The position numbers were made by a program, and so were the translations under genes. 64,000 nucleotides of DNA, taken from assembly GCA_964446385.1 (NCBI GenBank), contig CAYUOH010000005.1, positions 65,504 through 129,503 of the forward strand, given 5' to 3'. How positions within the stretch are numbered: the first letter of the stretch is position 1; every line of letters begins with the position of its first letter. Positions 15,694-23,900 of this stretch are shown piece by piece. The DNA is from CAYSRC01 sp964446385 (GTDB lineage Bacteria > Bacillota > Clostridia > Oscillospirales > Ruminococcaceae). A model generated the notes under the pieces. That model was given only the letters and a program-made list of their open reading frames with translations. It was not told the DNA's origin and searched no databases.

Positions 15694-17736
15694 TTACTGC
15701 TCGAAAATCTCGCTAGGAAGCAGACTGTAATAGTCATTGTCCAGCACCAATTTACTTATCAGAAACCTGTTGTATACATCGTCGTTCAGTGCATCGACAT
15801 AGTCAGCGTGGTCGGTATCATCCGGATCTGATGGGTAAAATACATCTGTCACCGAGTTGAAGCGCCCTCTTGAGGTCTTCCAACTCCGGTCATTAAGTAT
15901 AACGATACCTTCGCTGTCGCTGAGAATATCGCGCCCCATCAAAAGGCGGCTATCATATTTTATGCCGAAAAGATTCATTATTGTCGGCAGGATATCCAGA
16001 TTCGCGCAGTATTTATCGACTGTCGGGCCCTTGTATCCGTGGTTGTAAACAACAAGGCTGCCGCGGTGGATATCGTATTTGATATCCTCCATATCGGGGA
16101 CAAGTTCCTTCATCTCCGTGTCGGTAAGTCCGTAGGGATAATGGTCAGGAGTAATAACGATAACCGTATCGTCAAGCGTTCCTGCCTCGTCAAGCATATC
16201 AAGAAGAGTTTCCATGGCGTTGTTGAACTCAATCTGTGTGGCAAGATATGCCTTTACCGGATCGCTGTACGGGAGATATGCAACCTCGTCTTTATGCTTT
16301 ACCGCCATAGCGTTCCCTCCCCCGAATTCGGTCATAAAATTGTAATTCAGATGCCCGCTGATGGTAAGATAATAGGTATAGAAAGGCTCGTTCAGGACAT
16401 ACTCGCCGACAGTCTTTTCCATCATCTCGACGTCGCTTTCGGGCCATGTGTATCTAACGTTAAGTCCGCTGCCGATTGCGGTCCACTTGAATCCCAAATT
16501 CGGGTGGCTCTCGTCGCGGGAATAATAGTTGTACTCTCCGTCGTGGTAACCCGCGGTATGATAGCCCATGCTGCCCGTCATATTACCGAGGCTGTAGGGA
16601 AGGTAGTTGTCCTTGGTCCAGTACATGCTCCAGCAACCGGACTTGGGAAGCAGACTCAGAAGCGCCACGTATTCACCGTCGTAGGTACTTACGTAATAAA
16701 CGGGGTTGTAATAGTTAGTGAACGTGAAACCGTCCTGCACCATTTTATAAAGGGTTGGCGTAAGGTTCGGGTCAACAGCCGCGGCGCTGAAGGATTCCGC
16801 CACAATCATGATAAGGTTTTTGCCCTTGAATATACCGGTGTATTCGTTCTTTGCCGTCGGCACGGAATTTTTGAAATATTCGTGCATCGTGCGCACGGTA
16901 TCGTTCGCATCGCCAGCTATAAGACTGTCGAAATCTATCTCTATAACGTTGTATTCGGGTTCTGCTGGTTTTGCGATCTCAGGCTCATCATCGGAGGTAT
17001 CATTTTCTGGTTCAACCGGAACAACAGCCGGCACAGCAGGGCGCAGCTCGCTCTCCTCCTCAAATCCTGCGAAATACCTCCATCCGTCAATAATCATGGT
17101 TTCGGGAAGGCCGAAGCGGCGTAGATTCATTAACGGCGCGTCCACAGAATTGTAAAGCCTGTAGCGTGAATACCGGTCGTTATCCGCCTTTGAAAAGCAC
17201 ATGGGAAGCGTAACAAACAACACAAGAGACACGCACAGCAGAGCAAGGCCGGCTTTGACACTACATCCCGCCGGTATACGTTTAATACACACAAGACGGA
17301 TTATAAAGGGCAGCAGGATAATCAGAAGACCCCACCAGTTGTCCAGCATGGTACGTAGAATAGTGATAATGAATTCCATTACCTGACCGGCGCCGTTAAA
17401 CATTGAGTATATTGAAAAAAGAGAATAATATAATCTGTAGAATATTAGCTGCGATCCAGTGACAAGGCACATGCCGAATATCACAATACTTGACGCAACT
17501 TTCTGCGGTACCTTCGGAAGCATAATGCAGAATCCTCCCAGTAGCAGGCCGAAGGTAATGTTGAAAACACAGGACAGCAGGATATCCCCTAACCCGACCG
17601 GGCCGAGGATAAGAAACTTTAGAACGATATCAAGCCAGACGGCGGAAACGACTGTAAAAAGTAGAGTTCCCTGCCATCCGTTATGCGAATTAATACTTCC
17701 TGATTTTTCCAAGGATTGTCTGTAAATGATTTTCAT
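15694..17736 (-). CDS. LTA synthase-like membrane sulfatase-fold enzyme
   Basis: A 680-residue membrane enzyme of the lipoteichoic-acid synthase (phosphoglycerol transferase) family. About five N-terminal helices lie in residues 22-190. A Pro/Glu-rich linker (about 228-265) leads to an extracytoplasmic sulfatase-fold domain. That domain shows LIMIVAESF (about 313), a YVSTYDGEYVALLSL block whose Thr aligns with the catalytic Thr of LtaS (KTSDxEF), YHDGEYNYYSRDE (about 395) and the metal site VIVITPDHYPYG (about 535). It probably polymerises or transfers glycerol phosphate on a cell-envelope glycan or lipid. No ribosome site is seen, and a TTGTTC-17-TATAAT promoter lies so close that the message may be leaderless. 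The divergent neighbour is a membrane acyltransferase. Confidence 0.85.
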   Translation of the reverse strand: MKIIYRQSLEKSGSINSHNGWQGTLLFTVVSAVWLDIVLKFLILGPVGLGDILLSCVFNITFGLLLGGFCIMLPKVPQKVASSIVIFGMCLVTGSQLIFYRLYYSLFSIYSMFNGAGQVMEFIITILRTMLDNWWGLLIILLPFIIRLVCIKRIPAGCSVKAGLALLCVSLVLFVTLPMCFSKADNDRYSRYRLYNSVDAPLMNLRRFGLPETMIIDGWRYFAGFEEESELRPAVPAVVPVEPENDTSDDEPEIAKPAEPEYNVIEIDFDSLIAGDANDTVRTMHEYFKNSVPTAKNEYTGIFKGKNLIMIVAESFSAAAVDPNLTPTLYKMVQDGFTFTNYYNPVYYVSTYDGEYVALLSLLPKSGCWSMYWTKDNYLPYSLGNMTGSMGYHTAGYHDGEYNYYSRDESHPNLGFKWTAIGSGLNVRYTWPESDVEMMEKTVGEYVLNEPFYTYYLTISGHLNYNFMTEFGGGNAMAVKHKDEVAYLPYSDPVKAYLATQIEFNNAMETLLDMLDEAGTLDDTVIVITPDHYPYGLTDTEMKELVPDMEDIKYDIHRGSLVVYNHGYKGPTVDKYCANLDILPTIMNLFGIKYDSRLLMGRDILSDSEGIVILNDRSWKTSRGRFNSVTDVFYPSDPDDTDHADYVDALNDDVYNRFLISKLVLDNDYYSLLPSEIFEQ

Positions 17737-17744
17737 GATATAAA

Positions 17745-17773
17745 ATTATAACACACCTTTTTATTATGAACAA
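17745..17773 (-). promoter_or_regulatory. Promoter of the LtaS-like gene, very close to its start codon
   Basis: On the minus strand TTGTTC (17773-17768), 17 bases, TATAAT (17750-17745). The predicted transcription start is within about 3 bases of the ATG at 17736. Confidence 0.55.
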
Positions 17774-17803
17774 AATTCAATGAACAATTTTCAAGGAATA
17801 ACA

Positions 17804-18916
17804 ATGATTAACACATCCGAGCAATCGAACAAGACCTTCAAGATTCTGTCCTTTTTCGCTATTTTCTTTGTGGTTTCGGGGCATCTGTCTTTCGGGGGAA
17901 TACCGCTGCTGTACGAATGGTTTACGCCCTACAGCTTCCATATCCCCTTGCTCTGCTTTATCTCGGGCTATTTCTACAAGGATAAATACACGGACGTTCC
18001 TCTGAAATACATCTGGAAAAAGTTCAAAAGGCATATCATACCTCTTTATCTGTGGAATCTTTTCTACGGACTGCTTACCGCCTGGCTCCGGAATTTTCAC
18101 ATCAATTACGGCAAGGCACTTAATGTCTATTCTCTTGTGGTCGCACCGCTCACGGACGGACATCAGTTCGGTATGTACCTAGCCACCTGGTTTGTGTTCC
18201 CTCTTTTCTGCGTTGAGGTTTTTAACGTTCTGTTCAGATGTCTGCTGAAGAAGGCGCACATTCACAATGAGTGGCTTATCGCCGTACTCTACATGGGTAT
18301 CGGTATTTTATCAACAAGCATCACAACAGGAGAAAATATCGGGTGGAGCCTTACGGCACTGAGAACTATGTTCATGCTGGCTTTCTTCGGATTCGGCACG
18401 CTTTACAACCGCAGGCTTGAAAAAAACGATACGCTAGCCAATATCTGGTACTTTCTGATTGTTTTTGGAATCCAGTTTCTGGTAACCTCGTTCAACCACG
18501 GCAGTTTTATTTATTTCGTATCCTGGATGAGGGAATTCAACAACGATCCCGTTGTTCCCTTTATTACCGGCATCACAGGAATTCTGTTCTGGCTTCGTAT
18601 AAGTAAAATACTCACCCCCGCTGTCGGAAACAGCCGTGCGATAAACTATGTTGCGAATCACTCTTCAGATATCATGCGCCATCATTTTCTGGGCTTTTTC
18701 GTTTTCAATACCATTGTTTTTAACCTGTGGCGTCTCTTTTTCAGAAATGCGTTCGAATTCAACTACGTGGCGTACTATACCGACCCCGCCTATAATATGA
18801 AGCTTTCGAACATTCCGTATATTTCGGTCATATACGTTTTGTTCGGATTTACTGTCAGCCTGGGAATCGGGTATCTCTGCGACAGAGCAAAGGAATATGT
18901 GAACAGAAAGTATTAA
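17804..18916 (+). CDS. Acyltransferase-3 family membrane protein
   Basis: A 370-residue polytopic membrane protein of the acyltransferase-3 (OafA/NodX-like) family, which O-acylates sugars or other envelope molecules. The family's N-terminal catalytic His is visible in FFVVSGHLSF (about 32), followed by YSFHIPLLCFISGYFYKDKY with its conserved aromatic/Gly pattern. Around ten hydrophobic helices cover the rest. The start at 17804 has AAGGA six bases upstream; the ATG at 17780 has none. It is divergent from the LtaS-like gene with only 67 bases between them, so a shared envelope role is plausible but unproven. Confidence 0.82.
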   Translation: MINTSEQSNKTFKILSFFAIFFVVSGHLSFGGIPLLYEWFTPYSFHIPLLCFISGYFYKDKYTDVPLKYIWKKFKRHIIPLYLWNLFYGLLTAWLRNFHINYGKALNVYSLVVAPLTDGHQFGMYLATWFVFPLFCVEVFNVLFRCLLKKAHIHNEWLIAVLYMGIGILSTSITTGENIGWSLTALRTMFMLAFFGFGTLYNRRLEKNDTLANIWYFLIVFGIQFLVTSFNHGSFIYFVSWMREFNNDPVVPFITGITGILFWLRISKILTPAVGNSRAINYVANHSSDIMRHHFLGFFVFNTIVFNLWRLFFRNAFEFNYVAYYTDPAYNMKLSNIPYISVIYVLFGFTVSLGIGYLCDRAKEYVNRKY

Positions 18917-18956
18917 AAAATCAACTGAGATACAATAGAATTTCAATTTAACATAA

Positions 18957-18990
18957 ATAATCCGTCTGCTTATGCAGACGGATTATTTTA
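18957..18990. terminator. Bidirectional terminator between the acyltransferase and secG
   Basis: ATAATCCGTCTGC pairs with GCAGACGGATTAT around a TTAT loop, between two converging genes. Confidence 0.9.
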
Positions 18991-19003
18991 TTCTGTAAAG
19001 TTT

Positions 19004-19345
19004 TCAGCCTTCGATTTCCACGTCGGCTTCGTCGGTATCTGTCGTATCAGATACGGAAACATCCTCGCCTTCGTTCGCGACTGTATCGTCAACCTTGGCG
19101 GGGCGGTTTGCAAGGGCAATGATGTTTACGATCATGGTAACAACAAAGAGAACAATGGCAAGAACACGGGTAATCTTGGAAAGCTTTTTCTCGTTTTCAC
19201 GGCCGCGTCCCTTTACTCCGGTACCTTCGCCGCCCATGATGGCGGAAGACATACCGCTGTTGGAGCTCTGGAGAGCAACGGCAACAACGATTGCAATACA
19301 GGAAAGAAGCAGGCAGGAACCTGCGATTATTTCAATAGTAGACAT
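19004..19345 (-). CDS. secG: Preprotein translocase subunit SecG
   Basis: A small subunit of the SecYEG protein-export channel. Two transmembrane helices (about 5-26 and 58-80) flank the conserved loop with LQSSNSGMSSAIMGGEGTG, typical of SecG. It is 113 residues; most SecG proteins are about 75-80. The extra length is an acidic Asp/Glu/Val/Thr-rich tail (about 84-113) of unknown use. The start follows GGAGG, and a TTGCAA-17-TATCAT promoter lies upstream. Confidence 0.9.
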   Translation of the reverse strand: MSTIEIIAGSCLLLSCIAIVVAVALQSSNSGMSSAIMGGEGTGVKGRGRENEKKLSKITRVLAIVLFVVTMIVNIIALANRPAKVDDTVANEGEDVSVSDTTDTDEADVEIEG

Positions 19346-19380
19346 ATATATTTATCCTCCGATTATTAGACACGCATCAA

Positions 19381-19409
19381 ATGATAGCATAGGTGCAGCG
19401 CATTTGCAA
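19381..19409 (-). promoter_or_regulatory. Promoter of secG
   Basis: Minus strand TTGCAA (19409-19404), 17 bases, TATCAT (19386-19381), in the gap behind the topoisomerase operon. Confidence 0.55.
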
Positions 19410-19428
19410 TATTATTTTGTCATTAGAA

Positions 19429-21672
19429 TTATTCAAGAGAAAGCTGCTCCGAAATGTCGTCGTCCCTCAGGACTGCGCCCGCTGCAGGCAAATTGGAAGT
19501 ACGGTAGCGTGAGGGACTGGCAAGCTCAAGATCGCTGAGTGAAACAATTCTGTTGATATGCGCGTTCTTCTTCAGCGAAACAACGTTGACGCCCTGGGTA
19601 TCCCTCTTCTGCTTTTCGGGAATAAGGGCGCTGTTAATAAGAAGAAGTCTTCCCGCTGTGGTAAATACGGCGTATTCGGTATCCTCTCGGGCGTAGAAAA
19701 CGGATATCAGAATTGAGCTCGCGCTGTAAGCGCCGGTAAGTTTTTTTCGGTTGAGCTTGGTCTCAAAGGAACTCATCGGGACCTTTGCAGCCTTGCCGTT
19801 TTCGTAGAAGAAAATAATGTGTCCGTTGTAGCCGTCGTGAATCACAATAGATACCGCTCGCTCATTTTCGTCCATTTTCAGGATTGCCGGGGCGTAGTCT
19901 CCGATACTGCTCGCCTTGATATCGTTGAAATCGTACAGATGGGCCTTGTAGACCTGCTGACGGTCGCTGAACACAAGCACACTACAGTTGTTGGTGCATT
20001 CCGCATGGAAAACGATGCTGTCCCCTTCCTTCAGCTTGTGGGTATTGCCCATTCGAAGCGACTGGGGAGTAATCTTTTTCAGATATCCTTCGGAGGTGAA
20101 GAAGACGTTCACGGGGTAGTCCGGAAGTTCCTCCTCGACCTCTTCATTGTCGGACAAAGATGTGTCGTACACTATTCGGGTCTTGCGTGGTTGGGCGTAC
20201 TTTTTGGCTATTTCGGCCTGCTCAAGAATGATTATCCGGTCAATACGGCTGCGGTGGGAAAGGATGTCGTTCAGGTCGGCAAGCTCCTCTCGAAGCTTTC
20301 CCATCTCGTTAGTGCGATTCAGGATATATTCGCGGTTGAGATGTCTCAGCTTGATTTCCGCAATATACTCGGCCTGAACCACGTCGATACCGAAACCGAT
20401 CATCAGGTTAGGAACAACCTCCTTCTCCTCCTCGGTTTCACGGACTATACGGACAGCCTTGTCAATATCAAGCAGTATCTTTTCAAGACCTTCGAGAATA
20501 TGCAAGCGATCGTTCTTGATGTTGAAGTCATAACAGGTACGGCGGCGTACGCATTCACGTCGGAAGGCAATCCATTCATCGAGAATTTCTCCCACTCCCA
20601 TAAGCTTTGCGGCGCCTCCGATAAGGACAGTAAAGTTGCAACCATAGCTATCCTCAAGCGGAGAGTTCTTGAACAGCTTTTGCATAAGCTTGTCGGGATC
20701 TACACCGCGCTTGATATCAAGTGTAAGGCGCAGACCTTTAAGGTCGGTCTCGTTGCGCATGTCATTAATCTCGCGAACGCGCCCAACTTTTACAAGCTCG
20801 CTTATTTTGTCCATGATTGCCTCCACTGATGTGGTCGGAGGAATCTGGGTTATTTCAATGCAGTTGTTTTCCTTTACGTAAGTATATCTGCTGCGGATAC
20901 GTATCGATCCACGGCCGGTATTGTACACCTCGGAGATTACTTTGGAGTCGTACAGAAGCTCTCCGCCTCCCGGGAAATCCGGAGCCTTCAGCGTAGTGGC
21001 GATATCGTGATCCGGGTTCTTAAGCAAGGCTACGGTGGTCTCGCAGACCTCAGCAAGGTTGAACGAACAGATGTTGCTTGCGACACCGACAGCTATACCC
21101 AGATTGTTGTTTACAAGAATGGTCGGAAAACGCGTCGGGAACAGTGTTGGTTCCTTCATTGATCCGTCGTAATTGTCCATAAAATCGACGGTATCCTTGC
21201 TGATATCGGCGAACAGTTCCCCGGCAATCTCAGCAAGCTTTACTTCGGTATAGCGCGACGCAGCGTAGGCCATATCGCGGCTGTACGCCTTACCGAAATT
21301 GCCCTTTGAATCGATATATGGATGCAGAAGGGTCTCGTTGCCACGCGCAAGGCGGACCAGGGTCTCGTATATGGCGGCGTCTCCGTGAGGGTTAAGTTGC
21401 ATGGTCTGACCCACGACGTTGGCGGATTTTATGCGCTGGCCTGTAAGTACGCCCATACGGTACATGGTATAAAGTAGCTTGCGGTGGGCCGGTTTGAAGC
21501 CGTCTATTTCAGGCAGCGCTCTCGATACGATAACACTCATGGCATAGGGCATATAGTTTTCGCGTACGGTATCCACCACGCTGTTTTCTATTGTAATGCC
21601 GGCGTTTTCAATTTTTATATTGTTTCCAATCGATTCTCTGTCGATTCCGGCTGTTTTTTTCTTCTTCGGCAC
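19429..21672 (-). CDS. parC: Type IIA topoisomerase subunit A (ParC/GyrA family, divergent)
   Basis: DNA-cleaving subunit of a type II topoisomerase. The catalytic Tyr is Tyr141 in AASRYTEVKL, and the DNA-gate region FKPAHRKLLYTMYRMG and PHGDAAIYETLVRLAR is intact. The quinolone-region Ser of GyrA is Ala here, and GQTMQLNPHGD carries a few extra residues where GKYHPHGD is usual. The C-terminal beta-propeller shows no GyrA-box (QRRGGKG), so it is not gyrase-like. The length is 747 residues. It starts with GTG behind AAGGGAG, 11 bases after the subunit B gene, so the two are one operon. It may be a third, non-canonical type IIA enzyme rather than the standard ParC. Confidence 0.87.
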   Translation of the reverse strand: MPKKKKTAGIDRESIGNNIKIENAGITIENSVVDTVRENYMPYAMSVIVSRALPEIDGFKPAHRKLLYTMYRMGVLTGQRIKSANVVGQTMQLNPHGDAAIYETLVRLARGNETLLHPYIDSKGNFGKAYSRDMAYAASRYTEVKLAEIAGELFADISKDTVDFMDNYDGSMKEPTLFPTRFPTILVNNNLGIAVGVASNICSFNLAEVCETTVALLKNPDHDIATTLKAPDFPGGGELLYDSKVISEVYNTGRGSIRIRSRYTYVKENNCIEITQIPPTTSVEAIMDKISELVKVGRVREINDMRNETDLKGLRLTLDIKRGVDPDKLMQKLFKNSPLEDSYGCNFTVLIGGAAKLMGVGEILDEWIAFRRECVRRRTCYDFNIKNDRLHILEGLEKILLDIDKAVRIVRETEEEKEVVPNLMIGFGIDVVQAEYIAEIKLRHLNREYILNRTNEMGKLREELADLNDILSHRSRIDRIIILEQAEIAKKYAQPRKTRIVYDTSLSDNEEVEEELPDYPVNVFFTSEGYLKKITPQSLRMGNTHKLKEGDSIVFHAECTNNCSVLVFSDRQQVYKAHLYDFNDIKASSIGDYAPAILKMDENERAVSIVIHDGYNGHIIFFYENGKAAKVPMSSFETKLNRKKLTGAYSASSILISVFYAREDTEYAVFTTAGRLLLINSALIPEKQKRDTQGVNVVSLKKNAHINRIVSLSDLELASPSRYRTSNLPAAGAVLRDDDISEQLSLE

Positions 21673-21683
21673 TTTTACTCCCT

Positions 21684-23660
21684 TCAGCTGAGATCCAGCT
21701 CGTCCATGTATTCGCGGCCGTGGTCGGCAATGAATTCCTTGCGCCCAGCAAGATTGTCTCCCAGCATAAGATCAAACATATCCGCTGTTGCCTGCGCGTC
21801 GCAGGGATTGACTTTGATAAGGCGGCGGGTTTCGGGATTCATGGTGGTCATCCACATCATTTCGGGCTCGTTTTCACCGAGGCCTTTGCTGCGTTGAAGG
21901 GTATATTTTTTGCCTTCAATCTGCGAAGTAATGCTGTTTTTTTCACCGTCGGAATATGCAAAATAGGTAATATCGCCACAACTTATCTCATACAGTGGAG
22001 ATTCGGCGATATATACATAGCCCATCTCGATTAGAGAGGGTACCAGTCGGTAAATCATCGCAAGCACAAGCGTGCGTATCTGGTAGCCGTCGACGTCGGC
22101 ATCAGTGCAAATTATAATCTTGTTCCAGCGAAGGTTGTTGATGTCGAAAGTAGACAGGTCCTTGTTGGCCTTGGTTTTGACTTCTATTCCGCACCCTAGC
22201 ACCCGCAGAAGGTCAGTTATGACATCGCTGCGGAATATTTTGTCGTACTCGGCCTTAAGACAGTTTAGAATTTTACCGCGCAGAGGAATGATGGCCTGAA
22301 ATTCGGCGTTTCGCCCCTGCATACATGCGCCCAAAGCTGAATCTCCCTCCACGATAAACAGTTCTCTGCGGTCGATTTCGCGTGTCCGACAGTCCACAAA
22401 CTTCTTTACCCGGTTTGCCATGTCCCCGGAACTCTGAAGCGCCTTTTTGACATTCTGACGGGTCTTCTCGGCATCTTCGCGGCTTCGCTTGTTAATAAGG
22501 ACCTGGTTTGCGATTTTCTCGGCATCTGCGCCATTTTCTATGAAATATACCTCCAGACTTTTTTTCAGGAAATCGGTCATTGCCTGGGCGATAAATTTAT
22601 TTGAAATGGACTTCTTGGTCTGGTTTTCGTAGCTTGTAACGCTTGAAAAGCTGCTTGAGATAAGCATCAGGCAGTCTTCGACATCGGCAAAAACTATCTT
22701 TGACTCGTCCTTTTTGTACAGCTTTTTGCTGCGGATAAGCGTGTCAATCTGGCTGACGAATGCCGTCCTCACGGCCCTGTCGGGAGAACCTCCGTGCTCA
22801 AGGAAGCTGCTGTTATGGTAATACTCGATAAAGCTCAACTCTCTTGAAAAGCAAAGGGCAAAATTCATCTTGACCTTGTATTCCGGCATATCCTCGCGGT
22901 CACGGCCGACACGTTCGCCCCCAAACAGCTGGATTGGAGTAAGCTCTCGGTTGTCGGCCACCTCTGTCAGATAATCGGCAATACCGTGTTCGTAGCAGTA
23001 TTCGGTGGTTTTGAACTTACCCTCGAGGGCCTCGCGGCGATATTCGAAAGTAACCCCTTCGTTGACAACCGACTGGCGTTTAAGGGTTTCGTTAAAATAC
23101 TCCTCGGGGATTGAAATATCGGTAAAAACCTTTATATCCGGCTTCCACAATATCTTGCTTCCGGTTTTCTTTTTGGGGGCGAGTTCCTTCTGCATATCAC
23201 CGGCAGGATTGCCCTTTTTGAACGAAAGGTTGTATTTGAATCCGTCGCGGAATATCTCGACCTCCATGTATTCGCTTGCGTACTGGGTCGCACAGAGACC
23301 CAGGCCATTGAGACCCAGGGAATATTCATAGTTTCCGCCGTCAATGTTGTTATATTTCCCTCCGGCGTAAAGCTCACAGAACAGAAGCTTCCAGTTGTAC
23401 TCCTTTTCCTTCTGATTGTAATCTACGGGAATACCGCGACCGAAATCCTCAACTTGGATGGAATCGTTCAGGAACTGGGTAACGATAATACGTCTTCCGT
23501 AGCCTTCACGGGCCTCGTCAAGAGAATTCGATATTATTTCGAAAACCGAATGCTCGCAACCCTCAATACCGTCGCTGCCGAATATAACGGCTGGACGCTT
23601 ACGGACACGATCGGCTCCCTTAAGGGATTTAATGCTTTCGTTTGTATATTTTTGCACCAA
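21684..23660 (-). CDS. parE: Type IIA topoisomerase subunit B (ParE/GyrB family, divergent)
   Basis: ATPase subunit partner of the gene just downstream. The GHKL fold is readable (FEIISNSLDEA with the Mg-binding Asn, VEDFGRGIPVD), as is the Toprim domain (EGDSALG and TDADVDGYQIRTL). Several hallmarks differ from gyrase and Topo IV. RKRPGMYIGS is RKRPAVIFGS here, and the lid glycine motif reads SLGLNGLGL instead of GGLHGVG. The chosen start is TTG at 23660, with GAGG seven bases upstream; GTG at 23657 is equally possible. An ATG at 23699 opens the frame but coincides with the transcription start predicted from the TTGTTT-17-TATAAT promoter, so it is unlikely. Confidence 0.85.
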   Translation of the reverse strand: MVQKYTNESIKSLKGADRVRKRPAVIFGSDGIEGCEHSVFEIISNSLDEAREGYGRRIIVTQFLNDSIQVEDFGRGIPVDYNQKEKEYNWKLLFCELYAGGKYNNIDGGNYEYSLGLNGLGLCATQYASEYMEVEIFRDGFKYNLSFKKGNPAGDMQKELAPKKKTGSKILWKPDIKVFTDISIPEEYFNETLKRQSVVNEGVTFEYRREALEGKFKTTEYCYEHGIADYLTEVADNRELTPIQLFGGERVGRDREDMPEYKVKMNFALCFSRELSFIEYYHNSSFLEHGGSPDRAVRTAFVSQIDTLIRSKKLYKKDESKIVFADVEDCLMLISSSFSSVTSYENQTKKSISNKFIAQAMTDFLKKSLEVYFIENGADAEKIANQVLINKRSREDAEKTRQNVKKALQSSGDMANRVKKFVDCRTREIDRRELFIVEGDSALGACMQGRNAEFQAIIPLRGKILNCLKAEYDKIFRSDVITDLLRVLGCGIEVKTKANKDLSTFDINNLRWNKIIICTDADVDGYQIRTLVLAMIYRLVPSLIEMGYVYIAESPLYEISCGDITYFAYSDGEKNSITSQIEGKKYTLQRSKGLGENEPEMMWMTTMNPETRRLIKVNPCDAQATADMFDLMLGDNLAGRKEFIADHGREYMDELDLS

Positions 23661-23707
23661 TTCAATACCTCGTAATAATTTGTGAACATATAATACCATT
23701 TTGCTTA

Positions 23708-23736
23708 ATTATACCTTATTTAGGGCATCAAAACAA
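23708..23736 (-). promoter_or_regulatory. Promoter of the topoisomerase operon
   Basis: Minus strand TTGTTT (23736-23731), 17 bases, TATAAT (23713-23708). It predicts a start near 23701 and therefore argues for the TTG/GTG start downstream. Confidence 0.6.
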
Positions 23737-23837
23737 GAATAGGCCACAATATATTGTGTGTTCTTTGAAACGGTACATTTCCGCTGTTTGTTATATTGCA
23801 TTAGTTTTCGGCGTTCTTTATAGTAATAAATATATAA

Positions 23838-23866
23838 TTGTCAATAAAACAGTGTTCTGATATAAT
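23838..23866 (+). promoter_or_regulatory. Promoter of the pseudo-ABC operon
   Basis: TTGTCA (23838-23843), 17 bases, TATAAT (23861-23866), about 35 bases before the ATG at 23901. Confidence 0.65.
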
Positions 23867-23900
23867 AGTATAGAATAACTGCTTGCGAGGTAATCTTTTT

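Noticed and set aside
15427..15831. 134-codon open frame over tRNA-Gly
   Set aside because: It crosses the tRNA and its terminator on the opposite strand.
16039..17124. 361-codon open frame antisense to the LtaS-like gene
   Set aside because: Shadow frame; the minus strand carries the conserved sulfatase-fold motifs.
19819..20829. 336-codon open frame antisense to the topoisomerase A gene
   Set aside because: It is a shadow frame of a clearly coding gene, has no ribosome site and no recognisable domain.
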